DNA of 51,756 nucleotides from Micavibrio sp. GTDB taxonomy: Bacteria > Pseudomonadota > Alphaproteobacteria > Micavibrionales > Micavibrionaceae. The stretch's first letter is position 1; every line of letters starts with the position of its first letter. The stretch covers positions 1 to 51,756 of the forward strand of contig PANS01000032.1 of the NCBI GenBank assembly GCA_002708415.1, written 5' to 3'. A program made the translations under genes and the position numbers. Positions 18,298-27,438 of the stretch are shown here, in pieces. The notes under the pieces are model-generated. The model did not search any database and had not been told where the DNA came from. It worked only from the letters and a program-made list of their open reading frames with translations.

Positions 18298-19295
18298 GTG
18301 AGATCTTTCAGTTTTTCTAACGTTTTATCCGTGATGTTAAGGCCGCCATTTTTAAGAGCGGCTTGTAATTTCGACAGTGATCTATCGCCCGGAAGGCTAA
18401 CATGATCGTGATTAGGTGCTGGTGCGCTTTCACGCATTTGTGTCAAAACGGTTTTCGCACGCGTTACAAAATCTGGGCTCATCTTGGTTGGATCAATGGC
18501 AATGATAAATAAGCCGTCCTTGCCGTAGGTCTCATTATGAAGGACTTCACCGCCAACCATCATGCCGATCATTTCAACGAAAAGGCCGAGCGCAAAGCCG
18601 CGATAATCGGCGAGAGGTAAGATTGCACCGTCACTTGCAGCATCTTTTGGATTGGTTGATGGATTGCCCTCTTTATCAATGATGCATCCTTCTGGAACGC
18701 TTTCGCCCTTATCCATGCCCGCGAGGATCTTGCCAAAGGCAATGGCAGAGGTCGCAAAATCAGCAATAAAGTGATTGCCGTCAATGCTTGGAACGCAAAG
18801 ACCAATAGGGTTGGTGCCGAGAAGGCGCTCGATTCCATTAGGCGCAGCGACCATGCATTCAGAGCTACAGCTCATCAGGCCAATAAGTCCTTCATCCGCA
18901 AGGCGGCGCATGTAATAAGCCATGCTGCCTGTATTGCCGTAGTAATTATTCATCGCAACGAGTGAGAGGCCGTGTTCTTTGGCGCGCATAATGGATTCTT
19001 CTGTAACCATTTTACCGACAACGGGGCCCAGATTCATGTTCCCGTTTATAACAGCCATGTTGCCATTATCGTGAGTGATTTTTGGCTTTTCACTTGGTGC
19101 GCCCATAGCGTTAATCGCGCCGATTATTTGGATAACACGCACCATGCCGTGCGATGTTTTACCTGATAGTTCGTTCTCAAGATAATGATTCGTCACGATA
19201 TGCGCGTGTTCTTCTGTAATGCCTGTTTTTAACAAGGCTTTTACGCATAACTCTCTTAAATCGTCGATTTTAATGTGTTCTTGTGTTTTTGGCAT
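18294..19295 (-). CDS. Ldh family oxidoreductase (type-2 malate/L-lactate dehydrogenase-like)
   Basis: An NAD(P)-dependent oxidoreductase of the Ldh_2 family, whose members reduce or oxidise malate, lactate, sulfolactate, ureidoglycolate or cyclic imino acids. Diagnostic segments are the substrate His region NELSGKTSHGMVRV, VAMNNYYGNTGSMAYYMRRLADEGLIGLMSCSSECMVAAPNGIERLLGTNPIGLCVPS and LADYRGFALGLFVEMI. It is 333 residues long, normal for the family. It is the first gene of a two-gene unit with nadX (4-nt overlap). Its start codon lies only 16 bp from that of recO, which reads the other way. The substrate is unassigned. Confidence 0.87.
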   Translation of the reverse strand: MPKTQEHIKIDDLRELCVKALLKTGITEEHAHIVTNHYLENELSGKTSHGMVRVIQIIGAINAMGAPSEKPKITHDNGNMAVINGNMNLGPVVGKMVTEESIMRAKEHGLSLVAMNNYYGNTGSMAYYMRRLADEGLIGLMSCSSECMVAAPNGIERLLGTNPIGLCVPSIDGNHFIADFATSAIAFGKILAGMDKGESVPEGCIIDKEGNPSTNPKDAASDGAILPLADYRGFALGLFVEMIGMMVGGEVLHNETYGKDGLFIIAIDPTKMSPDFVTRAKTVLTQMRESAPAPNHDHVSLPGDRSLSKLQAALKNGGLNITDKTLEKLKDLT

Positions 19296-19311
19296 GTCTA
19301 TACTCTTTTAC

Positions 19312-20130
19312 ATGGAAAGATGGACAGATCAAGGTATCGTTTTATCGGCGCGCTCTCATGGGGAGGGCGGGGCGGTTGTTGCGCTTTTGACGGAGAATAA
19401 TGGCCGTCATGCGGGTTATGTTCATGGTGCGCAGTCTAAGAGTAAACGGGCTATGATTGAGCCAGGATCACAAGTAAAAGCGGAATGGAGCGCGCGCACG
19501 GTTGATAGTCTGGGTACATTGCATCTAGAGCCAGAAGGCGGCCTGCCTGCTGGCGTGCTTGATGATTCTTTAAAACTCGGCGCGATGTTATCGGCGTGTA
19601 GTATTTGCGATGCGGCTCTGCCAGAGCGCGAAGGGCATGCGGGGCTTTATCACGGTCTTATTCAGCTTATGGATTCGTTAGAAGGGGATTACTGGGCGGT
19701 ATCTTATGTGATGTGGGAAATTGCGCTTTTAAAAGAGCTAGGCTTTCGGCTTGAACTTGATAAATGTGCAGCCAAGGGCGATCCAGATACATTGACGCAT
19801 GTGAGCCCCAAATCTGGACGAGCGGTGAGTGAAGTGGAGGCTGAACCTTATAAGGACAAGTTACTTGTGTTGCCTTTGTTTTTAAGACCCTCACCTTCCC
19901 ACTGTCGTGGGCCCCTTCCTCTCCCTGAGGGAGAGGGTGCCGAGCAATGTGGGGCGGGTGAGGGGGAGCGTGGTGATATGTACGATGTTTCTTTGGGCTT
20001 AAAGATGACAGGGCATTTTTTAGAGCATTGGGTGTTTGCCCATCACACAAAAGGTGTGCCCGAGGCGCGGTTAATGTTTCAAGATCGATTTGAAAATGTG
20101 ATGTTCAAAGCAGTAGAAAAAAGAGGATAA
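19312..20130 (+). CDS. recO: DNA repair protein RecO, with in-frame palindromic insert
   Basis: RecO mediates RecA loading in RecF-pathway repair. The track start (19219) lies inside the divergent Ldh gene; the real start is the ATG at 19312, giving MERWTDQGIVLSARSHGEGGAVV, the usual RecO N-terminus (272 aa). The OB-fold region HAGYVHGAQSKSKRAMIEPGSQV and the C-terminal segment LGLKMTGHFLEHWVFAH are typical. Between LLVLPLFLR and MYDVSLGLKM sits an extra stretch of about 27-30 residues, rich in Pro/Gly/Glu, encoded by a 77-bp palindromic element (19888-19964) without breaking the frame. The usual zinc-finger cysteines of some RecO proteins are not obvious. No clear Shine-Dalgarno sequence precedes the start. 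Confidence 0.93.
   Translation: MERWTDQGIVLSARSHGEGGAVVALLTENNGRHAGYVHGAQSKSKRAMIEPGSQVKAEWSARTVDSLGTLHLEPEGGLPAGVLDDSLKLGAMLSACSICDAALPEREGHAGLYHGLIQLMDSLEGDYWAVSYVMWEIALLKELGFRLELDKCAAKGDPDTLTHVSPKSGRAVSEVEAEPYKDKLLVLPLFLRPSPSHCRGPLPLPEGEGAEQCGAGEGERGDMYDVSLGLKMTGHFLEHWVFAHHTKGVPEARLMFQDRFENVMFKAVEKRG
19888..19964. repeat. Palindromic REP/RPE-like element inserted in recO
   Basis: A nested inverted repeat. The outer arms are CCCTCACC (19888-19895) and GGTGAGGG (19957-19964). The inner arms are CCTCTCCCT (19918-19926) and AGGGAGAGG (19928-19936) around a single G. A small hairpin, CCAC/GTGG, lies at about 19899-19910. The composition is sharply GC-rich compared with the rest of recO. Similar CCCTCACC...CCTCTCCC...GGGTGAGGG palindromes occur as dispersed repeats in many Proteobacteria, and in Rickettsia palindromic elements are known to sit in frame inside genes (established). 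No second copy was seen in this window. Confidence 0.8.
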
Positions 20131-20134
20131 AGAA

Positions 20135-20524
20135 ATGACAAAGCAGCTTCCCGATAAAGTGCCAACCTTGCGTGTGGTGCCATTACCTGCGGACACGAAT
20201 GCTTACGGTGATATTTTTGGAGGCTGGTTGCTCTCGCAAATGGATTTGGCGGGAGCTTCCGAGGCAACAACTTTGGCCAAATGTCGCGTGGTCACCGTTG
20301 GGGTTGATAGTATGAACTTTCATCAGCCAGTCTTTGTCGGCGATGAGGTGAGCTTTTACACTGAAATTGTGCGCACGGGGCGTACCTCTATCGCTGTGCA
20401 TGTACAATCATGGGCGCGTGGACGCACCGAAGAGGTTGATAAATCACGTATGGTGACAGAGGGTGTCTTTACCTTTGTTGCGATTGATGAAGATCGCAAG
20501 CCTATAGAGGTTAAGAACGGGTAA
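20135..20524 (+). CDS. Acyl-CoA thioesterase (YciA-like hotdog fold)
   Basis: Hydrolyses acyl-CoA thioesters in the cytosol. This 129-residue hotdog protein shows the YciA/BFIT pattern: LRVVPLPADTNAYGDIFGGWLLSQMDLAGA (helix with the catalytic Asp region), VGVDSMNFHQPVFVGDEVSFYTEIVRTGRTSIAVHVQSW and VTEGVFTFVAIDEDRKP. It begins 4 bp after the recO stop, with GAGGA inside the recO end acting as Shine-Dalgarno, so it is co-transcribed with recO. Its 3' end overlaps the convergent unknown gene by 14 bp. Confidence 0.88.
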   Translation: MTKQLPDKVPTLRVVPLPADTNAYGDIFGGWLLSQMDLAGASEATTLAKCRVVTVGVDSMNFHQPVFVGDEVSFYTEIVRTGRTSIAVHVQSWARGRTEEVDKSRMVTEGVFTFVAIDEDRKPIEVKNG

Positions 20525-20930
20525 TCGTCGGAAGATTCCCATGCTTTAACATTCCGCCAATAAAAACATGTGCTTGCACATGTTCGGGAAGAGTGGGAAG
20601 CGCTGGCATTGTTTGAACGGCTTTACCCCATAGGCCTAAAAGAGTTGCTCTATAATTTTTATCTGAATGAATTTTAAAGCCGGTATTTTCTAACACTGTT
20701 AGGCTCTTGATGAATTGAACGGGATCTTTGTTGGGGCTGTGTAGGAAGGCTGTTACCATGGTGACGCTTGCTTGCTTTTCAAATAGGGCGGATAAGCGGT
20801 CAACAATGTTATCTATTTTTACTTTTCGCCGCCCTGATGCTTTTCCGCGTTTGGGAGGATTGTCTGCTAAAGCTTGTGCTGTCATTTCGTCCATTGACGT
20901 GCCGTCAGGTTGTCTTAAATCATTTGCCAT
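20511..20930 (-). CDS. Hypothetical protein
   Basis: Not recognised. A basic 139-residue protein with a polar N-terminus (NPPKRGKASGRRKVKIDN) and a helical remainder (IVDRLSALFEKQASVTMVTAFLHSPNKDPVQFIKSLTVLENTGF). There is no signal peptide, membrane segment or metal motif. It lies between the thioesterase gene, which it overlaps by 14 bp tail-to-tail, and parC, from which it diverges across 90 bp. The basic patch could contact nucleic acid, but nothing specific supports that. Confidence 0.6.
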   Translation of the reverse strand: MANDLRQPDGTSMDEMTAQALADNPPKRGKASGRRKVKIDNIVDRLSALFEKQASVTMVTAFLHSPNKDPVQFIKSLTVLENTGFKIHSDKNYRATLLGLWGKAVQTMPALPTLPEHVQAHVFIGGMLKHGNLPTITRS

Positions 20931-21020
20931 ATATTATTTGTAATGTTTTTTTGGGATATGTCGATAATAAAATGAATAAAACCCTTGGCTTTAGGGGGAT
21001 AGACGCGTTAGAAACTCTGC

Positions 21021-23273
21021 ATGGCTAAAAAAGATGCACCCGTACTAGAACCACAAATCATTGACCAGCAGATGGGGGAGATCCTATCGACGCGCTATTT
21101 ATCCTATGCGCTGTCCACGATTATGGATCGTGCGCTGCCGGACGTTCGTGATGGGATGAAGCCTGTTCACCGTCGCTTGCTTTATGCGATGTATCAACTT
21201 CACCTGAAACCTGAAAACGCGCCCAAAAAATCGGCGCGTGTGGTCGGTGACGTGATCGGTAAATATCACCCGCATGGTGATAGTTCCGTTTATGATGCGA
21301 TGGTGCGTTTGGCGCAGGACTTTAATGTGCGCTATCCGCTTGTCGATGGACAAGGGAACTTTGGTAATATTGATGGTGATAACGCGGCCGCCATGCGTTA
21401 CACGGAAGCAAAATTAACGGCTGTTGCGCAGATGATGCTCGAAGGGATTGAGCAAAACGCGGTTGATTTCCGTCCTACTTATGATGGGTCAGAAAATGAG
21501 CCAGTTGTTCTGCCGGGTGGTTTTCCAAATTTACTTGCCAATGGCGCGAGCGGTATTGCCGTGGGTATGGCGACAAATATTCCACCATTTAATGTGTCAG
21601 AAATTTGTGACGCAGCGCTGGCTTTACTTGAGGATGATGTCAGCCCTAAGAAATTAGCGTCCTTTATGAAAGGTCCAGACTTTCCAACAGGCGGTATCTT
21701 AATTGAGCCAAAAGAAAATATCGTTAAGGCCTATGAAGAAGGTAAGGGCGCATTCCGCGTTCGGGCACGCTGGGAAAAAGAAGAGCTGAAGCGCGGCCAG
21801 TACCAAATCATTATTACTGAAATTCCTTATCAGGTGCAGAAATCACGCCTGATTGAAAAAATCGCTGACCTTGTTATGTCGAAGAAGCTACCTCTTCTAG
21901 ATGATATTCGTGATGAAAGCGCCGAAGATATTCGTATTGTTCTTGTGCCACGTTCTGGCAATGTAGAGGCAGAACTCTTGATGGAAGCGCTGTTTCGTGC
22001 AACGGATTTAGAAACACGCTTTAACATGAATTTGAATGTTCTTGGCTATACGGAAAGCGGCGCGCTTGTACCACAAGTAATGGGAATTAAGCAGGTTATT
22101 CAGGCATGGCTTAATCATCAGCAAGAGGTCTTGGTACGTAAATCTCAGCACAGATTAGAAAAAGTATTAAACCGTATTGAAGTGTTGCAGGGCTTTCTTA
22201 TCGTTTATCTAAATGTTGATAAAGTCATCAAGATTATTCGCACGAAAGATAAACCTAAAGAAGAGCTGATGAAGGCCTTTGACTTGAGCGAGGTTCAGGC
22301 TGACGCTGTTCTAAATATGCGCTTGCGCGCGTTGAACAAATTGCAGGAAATTGAGCTTCGATCCGAGCATGATGAACTTGATAAAGAGCGTGATGCGTTA
22401 GAGAAATTGATTAAGTCAGAAGCGCGTCAATGGACTGTGATTAAAAAGCAAATCAATCATGTTCAGGAAGTTTTTGGCTCGAAAACCGAACTTGGAAAGC
22501 GCCGTACACAAATTGGTAAGGCGCCTGCGCCAGTTGATATCGATAGCCTTGAAGAGGCGATGATTGAAAAAGAGCCGATTACTATTATTTGTTCTTCTAA
22601 GGGCTGGGTTAAAGCTATGAAGGGGCATGATATTGACCCGAAGGGGATTAAATATAAAGACGGAGATCGGGCGAAGTTCGTTATGGAGGCCATGACGACC
22701 GATAAGATTATTGTCTTTGGCTCGAACGGGCGTTTCTATACCGTTTCTGCCGATAAACTTCCACCAGGGCGCGGTTTTGGAGAACCGCTCCGAATTATCG
22801 TCGATCTGCCTAATGACGCTGATATTGTGGATATGATGGTGTATGAAATTGAGCATAAGCTATTAGTTGCTGCAGATGACGGACGTGGTTTCATTGTGAA
22901 AATGGAAGATGTTTTGGCGCAAACCAAAAACGGGAAACAAATTTTAAATGTTTCAGGTAAGGTTGAAGCGAAACTTTGTAAGCCAATAGGCGCTGGTCAT
23001 GATCATGTTGCGGTGATTGGTAAAAACCGTAAAATGATTGTATTCTCGCTCGAAGAAATCCCAGAAATGGCTAAAGGCCGTGGTGTGATTTTACAACGCT
23101 ATAAAGATGGCGGTTTGGCTGACTTTAAAACCTTTTCATGGGATGATGGTTTGTCTTATCGCTATGGTACGGGCGAAACGCTTGTTGGTGATCTTAATCC
23201 ATGGGTTGGTAATCGCGCGCAAGCTGGACGCTTGCCCCCCAATGGCTTCCCGAAGAGTAATAAGTTTAGTTAG
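21021..23273 (+). CDS. parC: DNA topoisomerase IV subunit A
   Basis: The cleavage-religation subunit of topoisomerase IV, which decatenates daughter chromosomes. The 750 residues and the C-terminus ([40 protein letters not shown]) identify ParC rather than GyrA. The breakage domain has [51 protein letters not shown] (quinolone-determining region) and the catalytic Tyr in [11 protein letters not shown]. There is no GyrA box. The parC stop at 23271-23273 directly abuts the stop of the convergent bpt gene, with no intergenic base. Confidence 0.97.
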   Translation: MAKKDAPVLEPQIIDQQMGEILSTRYLSYALSTIMDRALPDVRDGMKPVHRRLLYAMYQLHLKPENAPKKSARVVGDVIGKYHPHGDSSVYDAMVRLAQDFNVRYPLVDGQGNFGNIDGDNAAAMRYTEAKLTAVAQMMLEGIEQNAVDFRPTYDGSENEPVVLPGGFPNLLANGASGIAVGMATNIPPFNVSEICDAALALLEDDVSPKKLASFMKGPDFPTGGILIEPKENIVKAYEEGKGAFRVRARWEKEELKRGQYQIIITEIPYQVQKSRLIEKIADLVMSKKLPLLDDIRDESAEDIRIVLVPRSGNVEAELLMEALFRATDLETRFNMNLNVLGYTESGALVPQVMGIKQVIQAWLNHQQEVLVRKSQHRLEKVLNRIEVLQGFLIVYLNVDKVIKIIRTKDKPKEELMKAFDLSEVQADAVLNMRLRALNKLQEIELRSEHDELDKERDALEKLIKSEARQWTVIKKQINHVQEVFGSKTELGKRRTQIGKAPAPVDIDSLEEAMIEKEPITIICSSKGWVKAMKGHDIDPKGIKYKDGDRAKFVMEAMTTDKIIVFGSNGRFYTVSADKLPPGRGFGEPLRIIVDLPNDADIVDMMVYEIEHKLLVAADDGRGFIVKMEDVLAQTKNGKQILNVSGKVEAKLCKPIGAGHDHVAVIGKNRKMIVFSLEEIPEMAKGRGVILQRYKDGGLADFKTFSWDDGLSYRYGTGETLVGDLNPWVGNRAQAGRLPPNGFPKSNKFS

Positions 23274-24047
23274 TTAAAGGTTTAAACCTTCGGCTTTGAG
23301 CATTGCGTGAAAGTTGGGACCAGAAGTATGTATTTTAGGATCAAAATCTACCCATTCACCATCAACAATTGTTTCAAGGCCACGAAAGTTGGCTTTGTAT
23401 AACATTGATTGGCTTGGGTTAATTTGTCCTATGTAGATGTGGTCAATTTTTTGTGTTTTGGTCCATTCTATAGTGTTTAACCAAGCAAGTGTTCCTAAGC
23501 TAAGTTTTTTATTGCTTGGGTCAAAAGCTATATATTCTAATGATGCTTCATTATCTAATCGGTCAATTCGAGCAAACCCTTTTAAACTTTTTTCAGTCCC
23601 TATAATTAATAAATCCGTGTTAGTGGATAGGTTAGCATAAAAATCGTCAGCGCTATCTGTTACCATTTCTGATTGGGGGTGTCGTGTTTGGACATATTTT
23701 TTATATAGAGGATAAAGTTGGGGAAATGGCATAGCTCTTTCCCATTGGTAAATTAAGCCTGCCTTACTTGCCCTCTTTAGTATTCTTTCATGTCCATCGC
23801 TATATTTGAATTTAGATGTGTTTATACGAAGAGGCAAACAGGCGTTACAGTCATTACATATCGTGGCACATACGGAAAAAGATTGGGCAAGAAATCCTTG
23901 TTGCAGTTTTTCGAATTTGAATTTGCGGTACTCATCTGGATAGGTTGATGCTTCACTTATAGGACCATAGAAGGCATAAACCATCCTTGATTGCTTATCT
24001 GGTAAGTAACCGCACTTGGTCTCTGGTAATGGTATGATTTCCGCCAT
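23274..24047 (-). CDS. bpt: Aspartate/glutamate leucyltransferase (N-end rule)
   Basis: Transfers Leu from Leu-tRNA to proteins with N-terminal Asp or Glu, marking them for ClpS/ClpAP; homologous to eukaryotic ATE1. The N-terminal ATE domain has ATICNDCNACLPLRINTSKFKYS, with clustered cysteines, and CGYLPDKQSRMVYAF. The C-terminal ATE domain has ASLEYIAFDPSNKKLSLGTLAWLNTIEWTKTQKIDHIYIGQINPSQSMLYKANFRGLE. The length of 257 aa is normal. It lies downstream of motB on the same strand, 68 bp away. It abuts parC tail-to-tail with zero spacing. Confidence 0.92.
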   Translation of the reverse strand: MAEIIPLPETKCGYLPDKQSRMVYAFYGPISEASTYPDEYRKFKFEKLQQGFLAQSFSVCATICNDCNACLPLRINTSKFKYSDGHERILKRASKAGLIYQWERAMPFPQLYPLYKKYVQTRHPQSEMVTDSADDFYANLSTNTDLLIIGTEKSLKGFARIDRLDNEASLEYIAFDPSNKKLSLGTLAWLNTIEWTKTQKIDHIYIGQINPSQSMLYKANFRGLETIVDGEWVDFDPKIHTSGPNFHAMLKAEGLNL

Positions 24048-24115
24048 CGCAAGAAAATGACATAAATATTACGGAAAATCAATGTTTTTGATCATATTTT
24101 AAGGAAATCAATGCC

Positions 24116-25120
24116 TTAAGGGAAGCTAATTTCACCTTCGGTGCGTTCATAGAGTTTTTTCTCTACTTCTTCTTCCTTAAGGCGTTTTACTGCGCGAGTG
24201 CTCATATTTGTGCCTTCTTTAACGGTGAGAAACTCGTGAAGCAAGATAATGCTGATGCGGCGGTTACGGCCATCACGGGGATTGTCAGGAAAGAGGTGAT
24301 CCGTATCAGCTTTTCCGACGACGTTATTGACGCGTGTTGATGGGATACCGTTTTTCTGTAAGAAACGACGTGATGAGTTTGCACGATCTGCAGATAGCTC
24401 CCAGTTGGTGTAGCGCGCTCCCGGACCGTAAGGAACGCTGTCGGTATGACCACGTACGGAGAGTTCGTTGGGAAGTTTTAAGACAACGCTAGAGACTTTG
24501 CGCAAAATCTTTTTGGTGTGTTCTTGAAGAACCGCGCTCCCGCTGGTGAAAAGGGGTTTATCTTCTTGGTCAATAATCTGAATACGAAGGCCTTCGGGTG
24601 TCATATCAACCTGCATGCTTTCTGATAATTCTTTCATATCAGCCGACTGCATGGCTTGTTCTAAAGATTCTTTTGCCTGACTAAAGACGCGCTCTTCCCA
24701 TTGGCGAATTTGTTCAAGTAATTCTTCATTGGTTAGTTTTTTACCAGATTCTCCTATGTCCTGTTTGTCTGGTTTAGGGGGAAGCGATCCTGGACGAAGC
24801 GCTGGCGTTTCAGCTTCTTTCTTTGGAATAATTTCCTGCTTTTCAGAAATCATCGCGCCCTCTGTTACCATCGTTGTTCCGCCAAGCATACCGCCAGATC
24901 CAGTGCTGTCTGAAGAGATCATAGGGGATGGTTGAAAATAATCTGCTATACCGTCTAACTGTTCTTGTGTTGAAACGTTCAATAGCCAGAGCAGCAGAAA
25001 GAAGGCCATCATGGCTGTAACGAAATCGGCATAGGCCACTTTCCACGCACCACCGTGGTGACCGCCATCGACTTTTTTAACTTTTTTAACGATGATATTG
25101 TTGAGTTCGTCGTTCGCCAT
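24116..25120 (-). CDS. motB: Flagellar motor stator protein MotB
   Basis: The peptidoglycan-anchoring half of the proton-driven stator. The single membrane segment AWKVAYADFVTAMMAFFLLLWLLNV carries the essential Asp at residue 32. A long Pro/Glu linker follows, then the OmpA/MotB peptidoglycan-binding domain with LSVRGHTDSVPYGPGARYTNWELSADRANSSRRFLQKNGIP and DGRNRRISIILL. The length is 334 aa. It is 26 bp downstream of motA, the conserved order. These two genes are separate from any flagellar structural cluster in the window. Confidence 0.96.
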   Translation of the reverse strand: MANDELNNIIVKKVKKVDGGHHGGAWKVAYADFVTAMMAFFLLLWLLNVSTQEQLDGIADYFQPSPMISSDSTGSGGMLGGTTMVTEGAMISEKQEIIPKKEAETPALRPGSLPPKPDKQDIGESGKKLTNEELLEQIRQWEERVFSQAKESLEQAMQSADMKELSESMQVDMTPEGLRIQIIDQEDKPLFTSGSAVLQEHTKKILRKVSSVVLKLPNELSVRGHTDSVPYGPGARYTNWELSADRANSSRRFLQKNGIPSTRVNNVVGKADTDHLFPDNPRDGRNRRISIILLHEFLTVKEGTNMSTRAVKRLKEEEVEKKLYERTEGEISFP

Positions 25121-25146
25121 GGGTGTTACCTTCGTTCGCTCTTCCG

Positions 25147-26040
25147 TTATGCCGTTGGGCTTGGAAGTTCATTGAGGTGATCTTCAAGCTCAAGGAAGTT
25201 TGGCTGCACATCATGAGGTAAGAACTTACGAGAGAACTCAACGGCAACTTGTGGCGCGGCGCCATTGAGGAAGGCAATGATACCAACCTTTATCGCTTTA
25301 TAATACATGACTTCAGAGTCTGCACGACCTGTCATGGCACCAGCAATAGGAGCAACAAATGTGTAGCCAAGCCATACTCCAAGGAATGTTCCCACAAGCG
25401 CGCCACCAATCATTTTACCAAGAATTTCAGGTGGTTCATTGATGGATGACATTGTTTTAATAACCCCAAGCACAGCAGCCACAATACCAAGGGCCGGAAT
25501 ACCATCAGCCATAGTCTGTAGCGCATGTCCCGGATGATGTTCGTGGTGAGAAATTGTTTCGATCTCTTCGTCCATTAAGGCTTCGATTTCAAAAGGGTTT
25601 TCGTTTCCTAGAGAGATAATACGCAGGTAATCACAAAGGAAGGTTACTGCGTGATGGTTTTTGTGAAATGAGGGGAATTGCTGAAATAGCGTGCTGCTTT
25701 CAGGTTGCTCAATATGTGTTTCAAGAGCCAGCCAGCCTTTTGTTCGTGCAAGCTTAAATAATGTGTAAAGCATTGCGAGTAAGTCCATATAATCTTGTTT
25801 ATTGTGCGCCGATGGTTGTGTAACTGATTTAAAATACTGCATCGTCGTTTTTATTGTTGTTGGTGAATTGGCGACGACAAATGCGGAAGCAGCACAACCC
25901 ATAATGATAAGGAACTCCCCAGGCGCAGCTTTGGCCATTAAGCTCATAAGCTTCGAGAATTTAGGGACATCAAATCCCATAGCGATCAAAAGACCACCAA
26001 AAGTAGAGAATAAAACCATTATGAGGCCGAGAATTTTCAT
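25147..26040 (-). CDS. motA: Flagellar motor stator protein MotA
   Basis: The ion-channel half of the stator. The 297 residues have four hydrophobic segments: about 4-22, 40-55, and two near the C-terminal third around MADGIPALGIVAAVLGVIKTM and IGGALVGTFLGVWLGYTFVAPIAG. The conserved stator signature ADGIPALGIVAAVLGVIKTMSSI...PPEILGKMIGGALVGTFLGV is complete. The large cytoplasmic loop includes the rotor-facing charged region. It precedes motB by 26 bp, forming a motAB operon; hemB lies 148 bp upstream in the same direction. Confidence 0.96.
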   Translation of the reverse strand: MKILGLIMVLFSTFGGLLIAMGFDVPKFSKLMSLMAKAAPGEFLIIMGCAASAFVVANSPTTIKTTMQYFKSVTQPSAHNKQDYMDLLAMLYTLFKLARTKGWLALETHIEQPESSTLFQQFPSFHKNHHAVTFLCDYLRIISLGNENPFEIEALMDEEIETISHHEHHPGHALQTMADGIPALGIVAAVLGVIKTMSSINEPPEILGKMIGGALVGTFLGVWLGYTFVAPIAGAMTGRADSEVMYYKAIKVGIIAFLNGAAPQVAVEFSRKFLPHDVQPNFLELEDHLNELPSPTA

Positions 26041-26188
26041 GAGATGCGAGGAACCTTTCTAGGGTAGGGTGGCTAATCAAACAAAGAATACGCAGAATCA
26101 CGGACAAAAGTGATCCTTCTTTATCGCCTTTTTTTGTTCATATTTCAAGAAAAGCGCGCATTACATACAAGAAAATTTATATATGATC

Positions 26189-27292
26189 TTAAACGTTTTT
26201 GATCCAGCGTGCTGCTTCGATCGCTGAATAGCTGAGAACCATATCTGCGCCAGCACGTTTAAAGGCCATGAGGCTTTCTAACATGACTTCTTGAAAATTG
26301 ATGGCGCCAGCCTGATCTGCAAATTTCATCATCGCGTATTCACCACTAACTTGATAGGCGGCCAAAGGAAGATCTGTATTCTGACTGAGTTCTTTAAGCA
26401 CGTCTAAATAAGGCATGCCAGGTTTGACCATGAGCATATCTGCACCTTCTTGTTCATCCATAAGCGCATCACGAATGGCTTCACGGCCGTTGGCGGGATC
26501 CATTTGGTATGTTTTGCGGTGTGTTGGAACATGTTCGTTATGTCCTAATGAACAGCCTGCAGCATCACGGAAAGGGCCATAGAAGGTTGAGGCAAATTTT
26601 GCGGCATAAGCCATGATGGGTACATGACTATAACCTGTAACATCTAGAGCGTGGCGAATGGCGGAAACTTGTCCGTCCATCATGCCTGATGGAGCAACGA
26701 TATCTGCACCGGCTTCGGCGGCAACGACGGCCTGCATAGCAATGTTTTCAATAGTTTTATCATTATCAACATCGCCTTTATCGTTGATTGGGCCGCAGTG
26801 TCCATGATCTGTATATTCACAAAAACATAAATCTGCAATAACGGCTGTATCTGGAGAGGCTTGCTTTGCCCGATCAATCATGCGTGCCAAAAGACCGCTT
26901 GGATCCATTGAATCTGACCCTGTGTGATCTTTATGGTGAGAAACGCCAAAAACCATAACACCGCGCACACCTGCATCGGATGCTTCTTTAACAATAGCGC
27001 CAACAGATTGTTCTGTCTCACGATAGACGCCTGGCATGCTTGAGATCGCTTGACGCTCGCTCGCGTTTTCTTCGATGAACATCGGAAGGATTAAATCATT
27101 TGCAGAGAGCGTATTTTCGCGCACCATATCGCGAATAGCACTAGTTTGGCGCAAGCGGCGCATTCTGACATGGGGAAAAGCATTCTCGGTCAGCCTTTTA
27201 TGCTTCATGAGTTCAGCATGAGATTTAGGCTCTGCCAAGCTCTTGGCTAGAGTTTCTGGGAGAATGGTGCTTATATCTGTTTTTTTAGTCAT
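26189..27292 (-). CDS. hemB: Delta-aminolevulinic acid dehydratase (porphobilinogen synthase)
   Basis: Condenses two 5-aminolevulinates to porphobilinogen in haem synthesis. The Schiff-base lysines lie in MAYAAKFASTFYGPFRDAAG and MLMVKPGMPYLD. The metal site reads DLCFCEYTDHGHCG, with three cysteines, so it is the zinc-cysteine type rather than the Asp-rich magnesium type. The length of 367 aa includes an N-terminal extension of about 40 residues typical of alphaproteobacteria. It diverges from the LdtR-like regulator gene across 146 bp. Confidence 0.96.
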   Translation of the reverse strand: MTKKTDISTILPETLAKSLAEPKSHAELMKHKRLTENAFPHVRMRRLRQTSAIRDMVRENTLSANDLILPMFIEENASERQAISSMPGVYRETEQSVGAIVKEASDAGVRGVMVFGVSHHKDHTGSDSMDPSGLLARMIDRAKQASPDTAVIADLCFCEYTDHGHCGPINDKGDVDNDKTIENIAMQAVVAAEAGADIVAPSGMMDGQVSAIRHALDVTGYSHVPIMAYAAKFASTFYGPFRDAAGCSLGHNEHVPTHRKTYQMDPANGREAIRDALMDEQEGADMLMVKPGMPYLDVLKELSQNTDLPLAAYQVSGEYAMMKFADQAGAINFQEVMLESLMAFKRAGADMVLSYSAIEAARWIKNV

Positions 27293-27329
27293 AATAATAT
27301 CTAAAATTTTATAGTGTTTTTATCAACTT

Positions 27330-27344
27330 TTAAAAAGCTTTTAA
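27330..27344 (+). promoter_or_regulatory. Candidate CtrA-type box / palindrome upstream of the MarR gene
   Basis: TTAA-N7-TTAA at 27330-27344 fits the alphaproteobacterial CtrA recognition pattern (TTAA-N7-TTAAC) except for the last base. It overlaps two short palindromes, CTTTTAAAAAG and AAAAGCTTTT. It lies between the divergent hemB and LdtR-like genes. The region is very AT-rich, so chance occurrence is a real possibility. Confidence 0.25.
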
Positions 27345-27438
27345 TCCATTCTAGGTATGCTATTTTATGAGGGTTGTAAATCCTTACATATTTTTAATGT
27401 ATCACTACAGTTTATAAATCATTTTTGGAGATAAAGCC

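Noticed and set aside
19667-20050. 127-aa minus-strand ORF within recO
   Set aside because: An antisense shadow of recO created partly by the GC-rich palindrome; no recognisable domain or ribosome site.
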